Part shown: positions 1 to 6,956 of the stretch, piece after piece | Numbering within the stretch: the first letter of the stretch is position 1 | How the letters are laid out: the number at the start of each line of letters is the position of its first letter | DNA from: SSSZ01 sp035345935 | Lineage (GTDB): Bacteria > Pseudomonadota > Gammaproteobacteria > Burkholderiales > Rhodocyclaceae | DNA: 17,534 bases | Direction: 5' to 3' | NCBI GenBank assembly: GCA_035345935.1 | Contig: DAORDK010000068.1 | Span: 1 to 17,534 of the forward strand | Notes under the pieces: generated by a model | What the model was told of the DNA's origin: nothing | Seen by the model: only the letters and a program-made list of their open reading frames with translations | Database searches by the model: none | Program-made: the position numbers and the translations under genes

Positions 1-50
1 GCCGATGATATTGCACATCCCGTGTGAGAAAGTAGGTCATCGCCAGGCTC
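1..50 (+). rRNA. rrf: 5S ribosomal RNA, 3' end (partial)
   Basis: The first 50 bases match the 3' part of bacterial 5S rRNA. GCCGATGATA near the start and the closing segment GAAAGTAGGTCATCGCCAGG are characteristic of the 3' half of proteobacterial 5S. The 5' part lies outside the window. A rho-independent terminator follows directly, as expected at the end of an rRNA operon. The exact 3' end is uncertain by a few bases. Confidence 0.93.
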
Positions 51-55
51 CCTAT

Positions 56-88
56 AAACCCCCCCTAGCGGCTGCTACGGGGGGTTTT
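56..88 (+). terminator. Rho-independent terminator of the rRNA operon
   Basis: A stem is formed by AAACCCCCC (56-64) with GGGGGGTTT (79-87). It continues inward, after a C/C mismatch, with TAGC (66-69) and GCTA (74-77) around the loop GGCT. A run of four T follows the G run. It sits immediately after the 5S rRNA and would end rRNA transcription. Confidence 0.9.
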
Positions 89-150
89 CCTTTTGATGAT
101 GGCGATGATGGGTTCGATCCATCGCGCAAATCGGCGACGGTGAGAGGGCC

Positions 151-1101
151 ATGACAGATTTCAGGGACTACGGAGACGGCATATTTGCCTTCGATTCGGG
201 TTACGTTCGCCCGCTCCTGGCAGCCATTCACATGGTTGTGGAGCGGGGTCGAGTTGCCTTCATCGACACCGGGAGCAATCAGTCATTGCTTGTCGCCCTG
301 GAGGTGCTTAAGAGGCTGGGTTTATCGTCGGATGCCGTCGATTGGGTCGCTCTGACGCATGTGCACCTGGATCACGCCGGTGGCGCGGGTAGTTTCATGC
401 GCGCCTTCCCCAAGGCCAGTCTTGCGGTCCACCCTCGAGGAGCAAGACATATGGCCGATCCCGAGAAATTATTGGCGGGAGTCGCGGCAGTCTACGGGGC
501 TGAATACGTTGAGCGTGTTTACGGGGAAATCCTCCCGATCCCGGAACATCGCATCGTGGCGCTGGAAGACGAGGAGTCGTTCTTCTTGGCAGGTCGTAAG
601 TTCAGATGTCTCGATACCCCGGGGCATGCGCGGCATCATATGTGCATCGTCGATGAGGCTACGGGAGGGGTGTTCACTGGCGATACCTTCGGGCTTTCCT
701 ACCGCGAAACGGATGTGGCGGGGCAACCATTCCTGTTTCCGACGACGACCCCCACGCAATTCGATCCCGATGCGCTCGAGCGATCGATCAGGCGCATCGT
801 CTGCCTCGCGCCCCCGGCGGTCTATTTGACGCATTACGGCAGACTGGCTGATCCCGGCCTGTACGTGGACGATCTCTTGCGCCGCATGCATGCTCAGATC
901 GCCTTGACGATGGCGCAGGACGGGGACGGAACTGGTCAGCACGATGCACTCAGGGCCGCTCTGGAACACTTTCTCTTGAGCGAACTCAGGGATCACGGAT
1001 GCACTATGGATCCGGCGGCGATACGCGCAATCTGGGAAACCGATATTGAGCTCAATGCCCAGGGCCTTCTGTACTGGCGCAACGGTCTCGTGAAGCGCTG
1101 A
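151..1101 (+). CDS. MBL-fold metallohydrolase
   Basis: This 316-residue protein of the metallo-beta-lactamase superfamily is probably a cytoplasmic Zn-dependent hydrolase. The HxHxDH signature is at residues 70-75 (THVHLDHAGG). Further expected metal ligands are His159 in GHARHH, Asp178 in GDTFG and His228 in THYG, so the dinuclear site looks complete. No signal peptide or membrane segment is visible. The ATG at 151 is preceded by GAGAGG (142-147). The C-terminal ~80 residues are predicted to be helical, as in several lactonase or glyoxalase-like members, but the substrate cannot be told from sequence. It stands alone between an rRNA operon and a convergent gene whose stop codon is only 3 bp away. 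Family assignment is firm; the reaction is unknown. Confidence 0.9.
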   Translation: MTDFRDYGDGIFAFDSGYVRPLLAAIHMVVERGRVAFIDTGSNQSLLVALEVLKRLGLSSDAVDWVALTHVHLDHAGGAGSFMRAFPKASLAVHPRGARHMADPEKLLAGVAAVYGAEYVERVYGEILPIPEHRIVALEDEESFFLAGRKFRCLDTPGHARHHMCIVDEATGGVFTGDTFGLSYRETDVAGQPFLFPTTTPTQFDPDALERSIRRIVCLAPPAVYLTHYGRLADPGLYVDDLLRRMHAQIALTMAQDGDGTGQHDALRAALEHFLLSELRDHGCTMDPAAIRAIWETDIELNAQGLLYWRNGLVKR

Positions 1102-1104
1102 GGC

Positions 1105-1866
1105 TCACTCGCTTGCAAGGCCGTTCATGATTTGAGCCGCCGCGACCAATCCGAATACCGCGGTGACACACACTGACGAGCCGTATCCTGCACAGTTCAG
1201 TCCGTTCAGTCCATCTGCCGTGCAGACATCGTCAAGACGAGGTCGGCGTACAGGTTCTTCGGAAAAAACTGCCGAAATTCCGAAGCGCTTTCCCGCTTCC
1301 CTGGGAAATCCACAATGGCGGCGCAAATCCGATCGCACCCGCGCCAACAGGGGGTCTTGCACCGTGCGGCTCAAGTCGTCGACGCGCACCCGAGTGGGGT
1401 CGATCTGGCCGCCTGCGGCACCCACAGTGACGAGCCGAATTCCATTGCTTCGGCAATAAGCCGTGATCGCCACTTTTGCGCGTACCTGATCGGTCGCGTC
1501 GATCACCGCATCAAGGGAAGGCTCGAGCAGGTCTGCAATATTCTCGGGCGTCGCGAATTCTTCCTTCTGGCACACCTGACAATTCGGATTGATCTCGGCA
1601 ATTCGCTCGGCCATGGCGCGGACCTTGGCCTTGCCAAAATTGGAATCGAGGGCGTGGATCTGGCGGTTGGTGTTCGATTCCGCCACCATGTCGAGATCGA
1701 CCAGAAGCAGGGCGCCAACGCCGCTTCGCGCCAGCGCTTCAGCGGCCCAGGATCCGACTCCCCCGATACCGACCACCGCTACCTTGGCGCTGGACAGCCG
1801 CGTCGCTCCCGCCGTACCGTAAAGGCGAGAGACGCCGCCAAAGCGACGCTCCACGTCGACGGCCAT
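1105..1866 (-). CDS. tcdA: tRNA threonylcarbamoyladenosine dehydratase TcdA (CsdL)
   Basis: This ThiF/MoeB/E1-like enzyme carries out the ATP-dependent dehydration of t6A37 to cyclic ct6A in tRNAs reading ANN codons. Visible features are the N-terminal RFGGVSRLYG, typical of this family, the nucleotide-binding glycine motif VGIGGVGSWAAEALARSG, the acidic strand end LLLVDLD, and NTNRQIHAL, matching E. coli TcdA closely. The C-terminal stretch GYGSSVCVTAVFGLVAA is probably a hydrophobic helix. Length (253 aa from ATG) is normal. The ATG at 1866 shares one base with the stop of the upstream HD-GYP gene (TGATG). A GTG one codon earlier (1869) is an alternative start. No Shine-Dalgarno is obvious, so translational coupling is likely. 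The gene ends 3 bp from the convergent MBL-fold gene. Confidence 0.93.
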   Translation of the reverse strand: MAVDVERRFGGVSRLYGTAGATRLSSAKVAVVGIGGVGSWAAEALARSGVGALLLVDLDMVAESNTNRQIHALDSNFGKAKVRAMAERIAEINPNCQVCQKEEFATPENIADLLEPSLDAVIDATDQVRAKVAITAYCRSNGIRLVTVGAAGGQIDPTRVRVDDLSRTVQDPLLARVRSDLRRHCGFPREAGKRFGISAVFSEEPVRRPRLDDVCTADGLNGLNCAGYGSSVCVTAVFGLVAAAQIMNGLASE

Positions 1867-2969
1867 CACGATTCGATGGTCTTGCGGATCACCGTATTAA
1901 ACGGGAGGATCCACTCGGGCGCGAATTGGTTGTCGCAGGCATTCACTTCTGCGATTGCGCGCAGTACTGACCGGTTCTTGCCGCGATGAATGTGTTTGAG
2001 CATCACGGCTTCGAAAGCATCGACGATGCTGAGAATCTTGGCGCCGGGGCAAATCTTCGATGCCGGGAGCTGTCCCGGGTATCCCTTGCCGTCATGCATT
2101 TCGTGATGTTGGGCAATCATTTCGGCGGCGGCTTCCCAGCCGGGAATGCGCTGCAGGAGTCCCGCGCCGTATCCCGGATGATTGCGTAGCGCGATTCGAT
2201 CATCGTCGGTCATCTTGCCGACCTTGAGCCAGGTCGACTCCGGAAGGAACATCATGCCGACATCGTGAAGATAGACGGCGGCCTCCAACTGAACCGCATC
2301 GACCGGGGACCCGGCCGCGCGATTGGTTTCGAGGGCAAGTCTCAGCACGCGCATCGTTCTTCCCTTGAACAGCGGCGAGCGACTCTCGAACTGAAGGGCC
2401 AGTGAGCGAAAGAACTGCAGATCGGCGGGAGCGTTGCGGTGATCGGCCGGCGGGGGAGTGACCTTGGGGCTTTTCGACGAGAGAGAACCGATGACCGGTG
2501 GAAAACCGGTGACCGATTCGATCAATTGCCTGCTGTGGTCGTCGATCTCGTTTCCCGGTGCCGCGGCGAGACTTTCCAGTCCATTGACCAAGGCGAGCAG
2601 GCGCAGGTTGTCCAGAGACTTGCCTGTCAATAACCCGTCGGTTGCCAATTCCAGGCGATCGATCGCCAGCAGCAGCGTTTCACCGAGCAAATCGGAGAAG
2701 CCGATTTCCCCTTCTCTGAAGCGTGATAGAACGGTCTCAATCGGGTGGGCGATGGCAACCGCGAGGTCAAACTTGCACAGCGCAGCATCGCCCTTGACGT
2801 TGTGTATGGCGCGGAAAAGATCGGCAATCAGTTCGCGATCCTGCGAATTCTTCCGTAGGCGCGTGACATCCCGTTCGATCTCGGGCGCGCGGTCTCCCAG
2901 GGCATCGGCGAACTCCTCCAGGGCTTCGCGATCATTGACGGTGGGGGCAATGATTGATCGCACATCCAT
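1866..2969 (-). CDS. Hpt domain - HD-GYP domain signalling protein
   Basis: From the ATG at 2969 the protein has 367 residues. GGAG lies a few bases upstream of this start, which is why I prefer it to the longer open frame reaching 3026. Residues ~15-120 resemble a histidine phosphotransfer (Hpt) domain, with His56 in HNVKGDAALCKF (compare HxLKG). After a Pro-rich linker (~165-180), residues ~185-340 form an HD-GYP domain, the c-di-GMP phosphodiesterase family. It has HDVGM at 235-239, a conserved His264, and HHEMHDGKGYP at 288-298. The usual HDxGK Lys is Met239, and the His normally found in the first helix is not evident, so catalytic activity is uncertain. No membrane segment is seen, so a cytosolic protein is expected. 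The stop codon overlaps the tcdA start, implying co-transcription. Confidence 0.82.
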   Translation of the reverse strand: MDVRSIIAPTVNDREALEEFADALGDRAPEIERDVTRLRKNSQDRELIADLFRAIHNVKGDAALCKFDLAVAIAHPIETVLSRFREGEIGFSDLLGETLLLAIDRLELATDGLLTGKSLDNLRLLALVNGLESLAAAPGNEIDDHSRQLIESVTGFPPVIGSLSSKSPKVTPPPADHRNAPADLQFFRSLALQFESRSPLFKGRTMRVLRLALETNRAAGSPVDAVQLEAAVYLHDVGMMFLPESTWLKVGKMTDDDRIALRNHPGYGAGLLQRIPGWEAAAEMIAQHHEMHDGKGYPGQLPASKICPGAKILSIVDAFEAVMLKHIHRGKNRSVLRAIAEVNACDNQFAPEWILPFNTVIRKTIES

Positions 2970-3120
2970 CGGGTGTTTCTCCAATACCAGGTAACAATCG
3001 GGGAAGTGTAGCCGAAAGCTTGGCAAGAGCAGAAGAGAAGCGCTGGATTGGAAATGCTGGCCAATAGCGTGGCGTCAAGAGATGAGTCTTTCCTGATGCG
3101 CCAGGACGGTCCTGGCTTAT

Positions 3121-3177
3121 GGGAGCAGGGGTGTTGGGAGCAGGGGTGTTGGGAGCAGGGGTGTTGGGAGCAGGGGT
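3121..3177 (+). repeat. 15-bp G-rich tandem repeat, 3.8 copies
   Basis: The unit GGGAGCAGGGGTGTT is repeated exactly three times (3121-3135, 3136-3150, 3151-3165), and a fourth copy (3166-3177) matches over 12 bases. Each unit holds two G-tracts of three and four G separated by four-base loops (AGCA, TGTT). The array therefore has eight regularly spaced G-runs on the + strand. It lies in the divergent gap between the HD-GYP gene and exbB, about 60 bp before the exbB start. It could form a G-quadruplex in DNA or in the exbB leader RNA; that is inference. Confidence 0.9.
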
Positions 3178-3235
3178 TGCCGGGAAGGTCTGTGGAGGGC
3201 ACAATCTCCGGCTGTCATTTCGCGGGGACTTTCAA

Positions 3236-3841
3236 GTGTTTGCCATCGTACAGGCTGCCGGCTGGCCAATCTGGCCCCTACTGCTGGCTTCTATCATCGC
3301 CGTCGCCCTCATCATCGAGCGTCTTGTTGCCCTGCGCCGCAGCAAGGTCGCTCCGGGGGGACTGCTTCAGCGGGCGGTGGGGGAGTACAAGCGGGGAGGA
3401 AACAATGACAAGCTTGTCGAAGAAATGGAGAAGCATTCTCCCCTGGGACGCGTGCTCGCCGCAGGCTTGCGCAATGTCACCTCTTCCCGGGAAATCATGA
3501 AAGAGTCGATTGAGGAAGCAGGCGCCGCGGTCGCCCACGACCTTGGCCGTTACCTGACCACCCTGGGTACGATCGCCTCCATCAGTCCGCTGATGGGGTT
3601 GTTCGGCACCGTGGTCGGGATGATCGAAATTTTCGGCTCCCAATCTCCCACCGGCGCCAATCCAATGCAACTGGCGCATGGCATTTCCATTTCCCTCTAC
3701 AACACTGGGTTTGGCTTGATCATCGCCATCCCAAGCATGATTTTCTGGCGCCACTTCCGGGCTCAGGTCGACAGCTTCGTGGTCGAGATGGAGCAGCAGG
3801 CCGTGAAGCTTGTCGAATACATGCATGGCGACCGCAAATGA
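3236..3841 (+). CDS. exbB: MotA/TolQ/ExbB proton channel family protein
   Basis: This 201-residue inner-membrane subunit of an ExbB/TolQ-type proton channel works with the ExbD-like product of the next gene to convert proton motive force into work on the outer membrane. The first membrane segment is close to the N terminus (WPIWPLLLASIIAVALIIERL). Two further segments follow near GTIASISPLMGLFGTVVGMI and ISLYNTGFGLIIAIPSMIFW, the standard three-helix layout. I chose GTG at 3236 because GGGGA (3224-3228) is well spaced and the product begins FAIVQAAGWPIWP, as in relatives. An in-frame ATG at 3119 would add a repeat-derived GAGVL peptide and has no ribosome site. No TonB gene is adjacent, so ExbB versus TolQ is not resolved by context. 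The stop overlaps exbD by 4 bp (ATGA). Confidence 0.9.
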   Translation: MFAIVQAAGWPIWPLLLASIIAVALIIERLVALRRSKVAPGGLLQRAVGEYKRGGNNDKLVEEMEKHSPLGRVLAAGLRNVTSSREIMKESIEEAGAAVAHDLGRYLTTLGTIASISPLMGLFGTVVGMIEIFGSQSPTGANPMQLAHGISISLYNTGFGLIIAIPSMIFWRHFRAQVDSFVVEMEQQAVKLVEYMHGDRK

Positions 3842-4254
3842 ATTTCCAGCGCGGCCGCACTCGGGAAGAGCCGGAGATCAACTTGATCCCCATGATTGAC
3901 GTCCTTCTGGTCATCATCATCTTCCTCATGCTCACCACGACGTACGCCAAGTTCTCTGGCCTGGAAATCAATCTGCCGACGGCCGAGGCCAGCAAGCAAC
4001 CCGAAAAACCCAACGAAATCGACGTAGCCGTGACGGCTACAGGCCAAGTCCTGGTCAATAAATCGCCGCTCGCTGCGAGTGACGTGAAATCGATCGCCGA
4101 ATCCTTGCGCCGGGCCGCTGGCGACAGGAGCGATCCGGTTGTGGTAATCAACGCCGATGCGAAGGCGACCCACCAGAGTGTGGTGGATATCATGCAGGCT
4201 GCCCAGACCGCCGGTTATCCCCACATTTCCTTCGCCACCCAGTCTCCGCGCTGA
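3838..4254 (+). CDS. exbD: Biopolymer transport protein ExbD/TolR family
   Basis: This 138-residue protein has one N-terminal transmembrane helix and a periplasmic domain, the partner of ExbB in a proton-driven energy-transducing complex. The segment EINLIPMIDVLLVIIIFLMLTT (from about residue 13) contains the conserved Asp (IDVLLV) that lies in the membrane and carries protons in this family. Residues ~50-138 form the usual ExbD/TolR periplasmic fold, ending in VVDIMQAAQTAGYPHISFAT, which resembles the normal C-terminal motif. It overlaps exbB by 4 bp and lpxK by 1 bp (TGATG), so all three are surely translated from one mRNA. Confidence 0.93.
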   Translation: MNFQRGRTREEPEINLIPMIDVLLVIIIFLMLTTTYAKFSGLEINLPTAEASKQPEKPNEIDVAVTATGQVLVNKSPLAASDVKSIAESLRRAAGDRSDPVVVINADAKATHQSVVDIMQAAQTAGYPHISFATQSPR

Positions 4255-5258
4255 TGTCCCTGCCGGAACGCTGGTTTGAGCCCCGCCTGAGCGCTGGACT
4301 CCTGCCACTCGTTCCCCTCGCTGGGCTCTTTGGCGCCCTTTCCGGCGTTCGCCGCGAGTTGTTCAGACGGGGCTGGTGCGAGGTGCGTCGGATGCGCGTT
4401 CCCGTCGTCGTCGTCGGAAATCTCATCGTTGGCGGTGCGGGCAAAACTCCACTGACCCTGTGGCTGGTAAATGAACTCGCCCGGCGCGGCCGACGACCTG
4501 GAATTGTCAGCCGAGGCTACGGTGGTCGCGCGACACGCCCTCTATCGGTTTCTCTTGATGCGGATCCGGCTCTGGTGGGCGACGAACCGCTGTTGCTTGC
4601 CCGGCGCAGCAGAGTACCCGTCTGGGTCGGCCGGGACCGAGCCGCGGCAGCGAGTGCCCTGCTCCAAGCGCACCCTGAAGTGGATATGCTGGTCTGCGAC
4701 GATGGATTACAGCATTACGGCCTCGCTCGGGATTTCGAAATTGCCGTCTTCGATGCCCGAGGTGCAGGCAATGGTTGGCTTCTCCCGGCAGGGCCTCTGC
4801 GGGAGCCGCTTGGCAGGCTGCGGCAGTTGGACGCGGTCATCTTCAACGGAATTCGTCATCAGGAAGTCGCCCCATGGGCCGCAGCGACCCCGAGCTTCGA
4901 CATGGCTTTGCTTCCCGGGCGATTCCGGAAACTGGGCTCAGCCGGGGAGGAGACCTGCGCTGCGGCCGATCTCAAGGGACAGCGGCTCTTTGCCCTGGCC
5001 GGGATCGGCCATCCGCCGCGCTTTTTCCAGACTTTGTCGGAGCTGGGGCTCGATTTTGAGCGGCGTCCTTTTCCCGATCACCATCGTTTTACGGCGGCAG
5101 ATTTCTCGGTTCCACACGGGGGGATCCTCCTGCTGACCGAGAAGGATGCAGTAAAATGCCCGCCGACCTTGGCAACCGAAGCCTGGGTGCTGCCTGTCGA
5201 GGCCGAGATTTCCCTCGAACTCGTCGAACTCATCTTGGAGAAGATTCGTGGACGCTAG
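4254..5258 (+). CDS. lpxK: Tetraacyldisaccharide 4'-kinase LpxK
   Basis: LpxK phosphorylates the 4' position of the tetraacyldisaccharide 1-phosphate to give lipid IVA, the sixth step of the Raetz lipid A pathway, on the cytoplasmic face of the inner membrane. The product has 334 residues, the normal size. A hydrophobic N-terminal segment (LLPLVPLAGLFGAL) can serve as a membrane anchor. The P-loop VVGNLIVGGAGKTPLT lies around residues 53-68. The LpxK signature DDGLQHYGLARD and the C-terminal FPDHHRFTAAD and LLTEKDAVK motifs are all present. The start shares one base with the exbD stop. The gene overlaps the following ycaR by 11 bp. Confidence 0.97.
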   Translation: MSLPERWFEPRLSAGLLPLVPLAGLFGALSGVRRELFRRGWCEVRRMRVPVVVVGNLIVGGAGKTPLTLWLVNELARRGRRPGIVSRGYGGRATRPLSVSLDADPALVGDEPLLLARRSRVPVWVGRDRAAAASALLQAHPEVDMLVCDDGLQHYGLARDFEIAVFDARGAGNGWLLPAGPLREPLGRLRQLDAVIFNGIRHQEVAPWAAATPSFDMALLPGRFRKLGSAGEETCAAADLKGQRLFALAGIGHPPRFFQTLSELGLDFERRPFPDHHRFTAADFSVPHGGILLLTEKDAVKCPPTLATEAWVLPVEAEISLELVELILEKIRGR

Positions 5259-5424
5259 GCTTCTTGACATCCTGGTTTGCCCTCTATGCAAGGGCAATCT
5301 CGAATATCGCAAATCGGCCCAGGAACTTGTTTGCAAGCCTTGCCGGCTGGCCTATCCCGTTCGGGATGACATCCCCGTGATGCTCGAGGATCAAGCCAGG
5401 CAACTGGGGGCCGACGAGGCATGA
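5248..5424 (+). CDS. ycaR: Trm112-family small protein YcaR
   Basis: This 58-residue protein starts at GTG (5248), inside the last codons of lpxK, and ends by overlapping the kdsB start by 4 bp (ATGA). The translation begins MDARLLDILVCPLCKG and continues to VCKPCRLAYPVRDDIPVML. Two CxxC pairs (CPLC at 11-14 and CKPC at 29-32) can bind zinc, and the pattern RLLDILVCPxCKG...LAYPVRDxIPVML is typical of the UPF0434/Trm112 family. The same position between lpxK and kdsB is seen in many proteobacteria. Its exact role is not established; eukaryotic Trm112 activates methyltransferases. The overlap on both sides suggests strict co-translation with the lipid A/KDO genes. Confidence 0.95.
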   Translation: MDARLLDILVCPLCKGNLEYRKSAQELVCKPCRLAYPVRDDIPVMLEDQARQLGADEA

Positions 5425-6188
5425 ACTTCCGGGTCGTCGTTCCAGCCCGCTATGCGTCGACACGACTACCGGCAAAGCCGCTACTCGATCTGGGAGGCAA
5501 ACCCATGGTGGTTCGGGTGGCCGAGAGAGCCAGGGAATCCGGAGCAGCGGAAGTGTGGGTTGCCACCGACCATCCGGCGGTGCGGGAAGCAGCAGAGGCC
5601 CACGGCATTCCAGTGGTGATGACCCGGGCCGATCACCCGAGCGGTACTGATCGCTTGGCGGAGGTTGCGGCCCTGCTCGATTGGGGTGACGACGAACTGG
5701 TCGTCAATGTCCAGGGCGATGAACCGCTTATCGAACCCGAAATCATCGCCCGTACCGCGGAACAGCTCGCGACCAGCGGTGCTGCAATTGCGACCGTTGC
5801 CCACCCCATTGTCGACTCCGCGGATTTCTTCAACCCCAATGTCGTCAAGGTCGTCTGCCGCGGGGATGGCGATGCGGTTTATTTTTCTCGTGCTCCTATC
5901 CCCTACGCACGTGATCATTTCGCCCGGGAAGGCGGTGGCGAGACCCTGCCCAGTGATTTTCCTGCCCTTCGCCACGTTGGCCTCTATGCTTATCGGACAA
6001 GTTTTCTGCGTGCCTACGCCGGTCTTGAACCGGCTCCCACCGAGCGCTTCGAATGCTTGGAACAACTTCGGGCTCTCTGGTACGGATTCCGGATTTCGGT
6101 CGTGGTGAGCGAAACGGCTCCAATTCCAGGGGTTGATACCCCGGAAGACGCAGTTCGCATGTGCAAATTCTTTGAGCAAAGGGTTTGA
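5421..6188 (+). CDS. kdsB: 3-deoxy-manno-octulosonate cytidylyltransferase (CMP-KDO synthetase)
   Basis: KdsB activates KDO with CTP to CMP-KDO and pyrophosphate, supplying the donor for the inner core of lipopolysaccharide. The 255-residue cytosolic protein has the N-terminal nucleotide-binding motif VVVPARYASTRLPAKPL, the central VVNVQGDEPLI with its metal-binding Asp, and YFSRAPIPYARD, all hallmarks of this enzyme. The C-terminal GVDTPEDAVRMCKFF is also conserved. The ATG at 5421 overlaps the ycaR stop. It is the last gene of the tight exbB-kdsB series; about 100 bp of non-coding DNA with possible promoter elements follow before adk. KdsB releases pyrophosphate, which the downstream pfp and hppA products can use. 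Confidence 0.97.
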   Translation: MNFRVVVPARYASTRLPAKPLLDLGGKPMVVRVAERARESGAAEVWVATDHPAVREAAEAHGIPVVMTRADHPSGTDRLAEVAALLDWGDDELVVNVQGDEPLIEPEIIARTAEQLATSGAAIATVAHPIVDSADFFNPNVVKVVCRGDGDAVYFSRAPIPYARDHFAREGGGETLPSDFPALRHVGLYAYRTSFLRAYAGLEPAPTERFECLEQLRALWYGFRISVVVSETAPIPGVDTPEDAVRMCKFFEQRV

Positions 6189-6228
6189 CCGTGCCTGAAA
6201 TACCGAGTAATTTTTCACATTTTATAAA
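6185..6228 (+). promoter_or_regulatory. Possible promoter for adk
   Basis: The 104-bp gap between kdsB and adk has an AT-rich patch unlike its surroundings. TTGACC (6185-6190) could be a -35 element, with TAATTT (6208-6213) 17 bp downstream as a weak -10. TATAAA (6223-6228) is a better -10 hexamer but lacks a well-placed -35. A promoter separating adk-pfp from the envelope operon is plausible, not shown. Confidence 0.35.
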
Positions 6229-6292
6229 GCCGGCGCTGATCGGCGCGAGAAGTCGATAACTCCATCAACGACAGACAAGCAGAGGGACTTTC

Positions 6293-6946
6293 ATGAAACT
6301 CATCCTGTTGGGCGCTCCTGGCGCCGGCAAGGGAACGCAAGCCAAATTTATTTGCGAAAAATTTGGCATCCCCCAAATTTCTACCGGCGACATGTTGCGC
6401 GCCCAGGTCAAGGCTGGCACCCCGCTGGGCCTTGAAGCGAAAAAGCATATGGATTCAGGCGGTCTGGTACCCGATGCCGTGATTATCGGCATGGTCAAAG
6501 CTCGCCTCCAGGAGCCAGACTGCAAAAACGGCTACTTGTTTGACGGTTTTCCGCGCACCATTCCCCAGGCTGAGGCCATGAAGGAAGCGGGTGTGCCTCT
6601 CGATTTCGTGCTGGAAGTGGATGTGCCTGACGCCGACATTATCACTCGCATGGCGGGTCGTCGTGTGCACCTGGCCTCTGGCCGAACCTATCACGTGACC
6701 TTCAATCCGCCCAAGGTCGCGGGCAAGGATGATGTCACCGGAGAGGACCTCATCCAGCGCGAGGACGACAAGGAAGAGACCGTCCGGAAACGCCTTGAGG
6801 TCTACCACGCTCAGACCAAACCGCTGGTGGATTTTTACAGCAAGTGGTCGGCCGCTGGGGATGGCAAGGCCCCCAAGGTCCGCAAGGTGGCGGGCGTCGG
6901 CAGCGTGGATGACATCACCGCCCGCGTCTTCGAGGCCTTGAAGTAA
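6293..6946 (+). CDS. adk: Adenylate kinase
   Basis: This enzyme interconverts ATP + AMP with 2 ADP in the cytosol. The 217-residue product is the long form with a full LID domain. The P-loop GAPGAGKGTQ lies at residues 7-16, followed by the AMP-binding region ISTGDMLRAQV and DGFPRTIPQAEAM. The LID contains GRRVHLASGRTYHVTFNPPK and lacks the four Cys of zinc-type LIDs. LIQREDDKEETVRKRL supplies the conserved arginines. AGAGGG (6281-6286) precedes the ATG. It is 10 bp ahead of pfp, so these two are probably co-transcribed. Regulation may come from a promoter in the preceding gap. Confidence 0.97.
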   Translation: MKLILLGAPGAGKGTQAKFICEKFGIPQISTGDMLRAQVKAGTPLGLEAKKHMDSGGLVPDAVIIGMVKARLQEPDCKNGYLFDGFPRTIPQAEAMKEAGVPLDFVLEVDVPDADIITRMAGRRVHLASGRTYHVTFNPPKVAGKDDVTGEDLIQREDDKEETVRKRLEVYHAQTKPLVDFYSKWSAAGDGKAPKVRKVAGVGSVDDITARVFEALK

Positions 6947-6956
6947 GGGTCGATAG

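Noticed and set aside
2969..3026. Longer start for the HD-GYP gene (adds 19 residues)
   Set aside because: The upstream start lacks a ribosome site, while the ATG at 2969 has GGAG at suitable spacing.
3121..3177. CRISPR-like array
   Set aside because: The 15-bp units are directly adjacent with no unique spacers and there are no cas genes; it is a simple tandem repeat.
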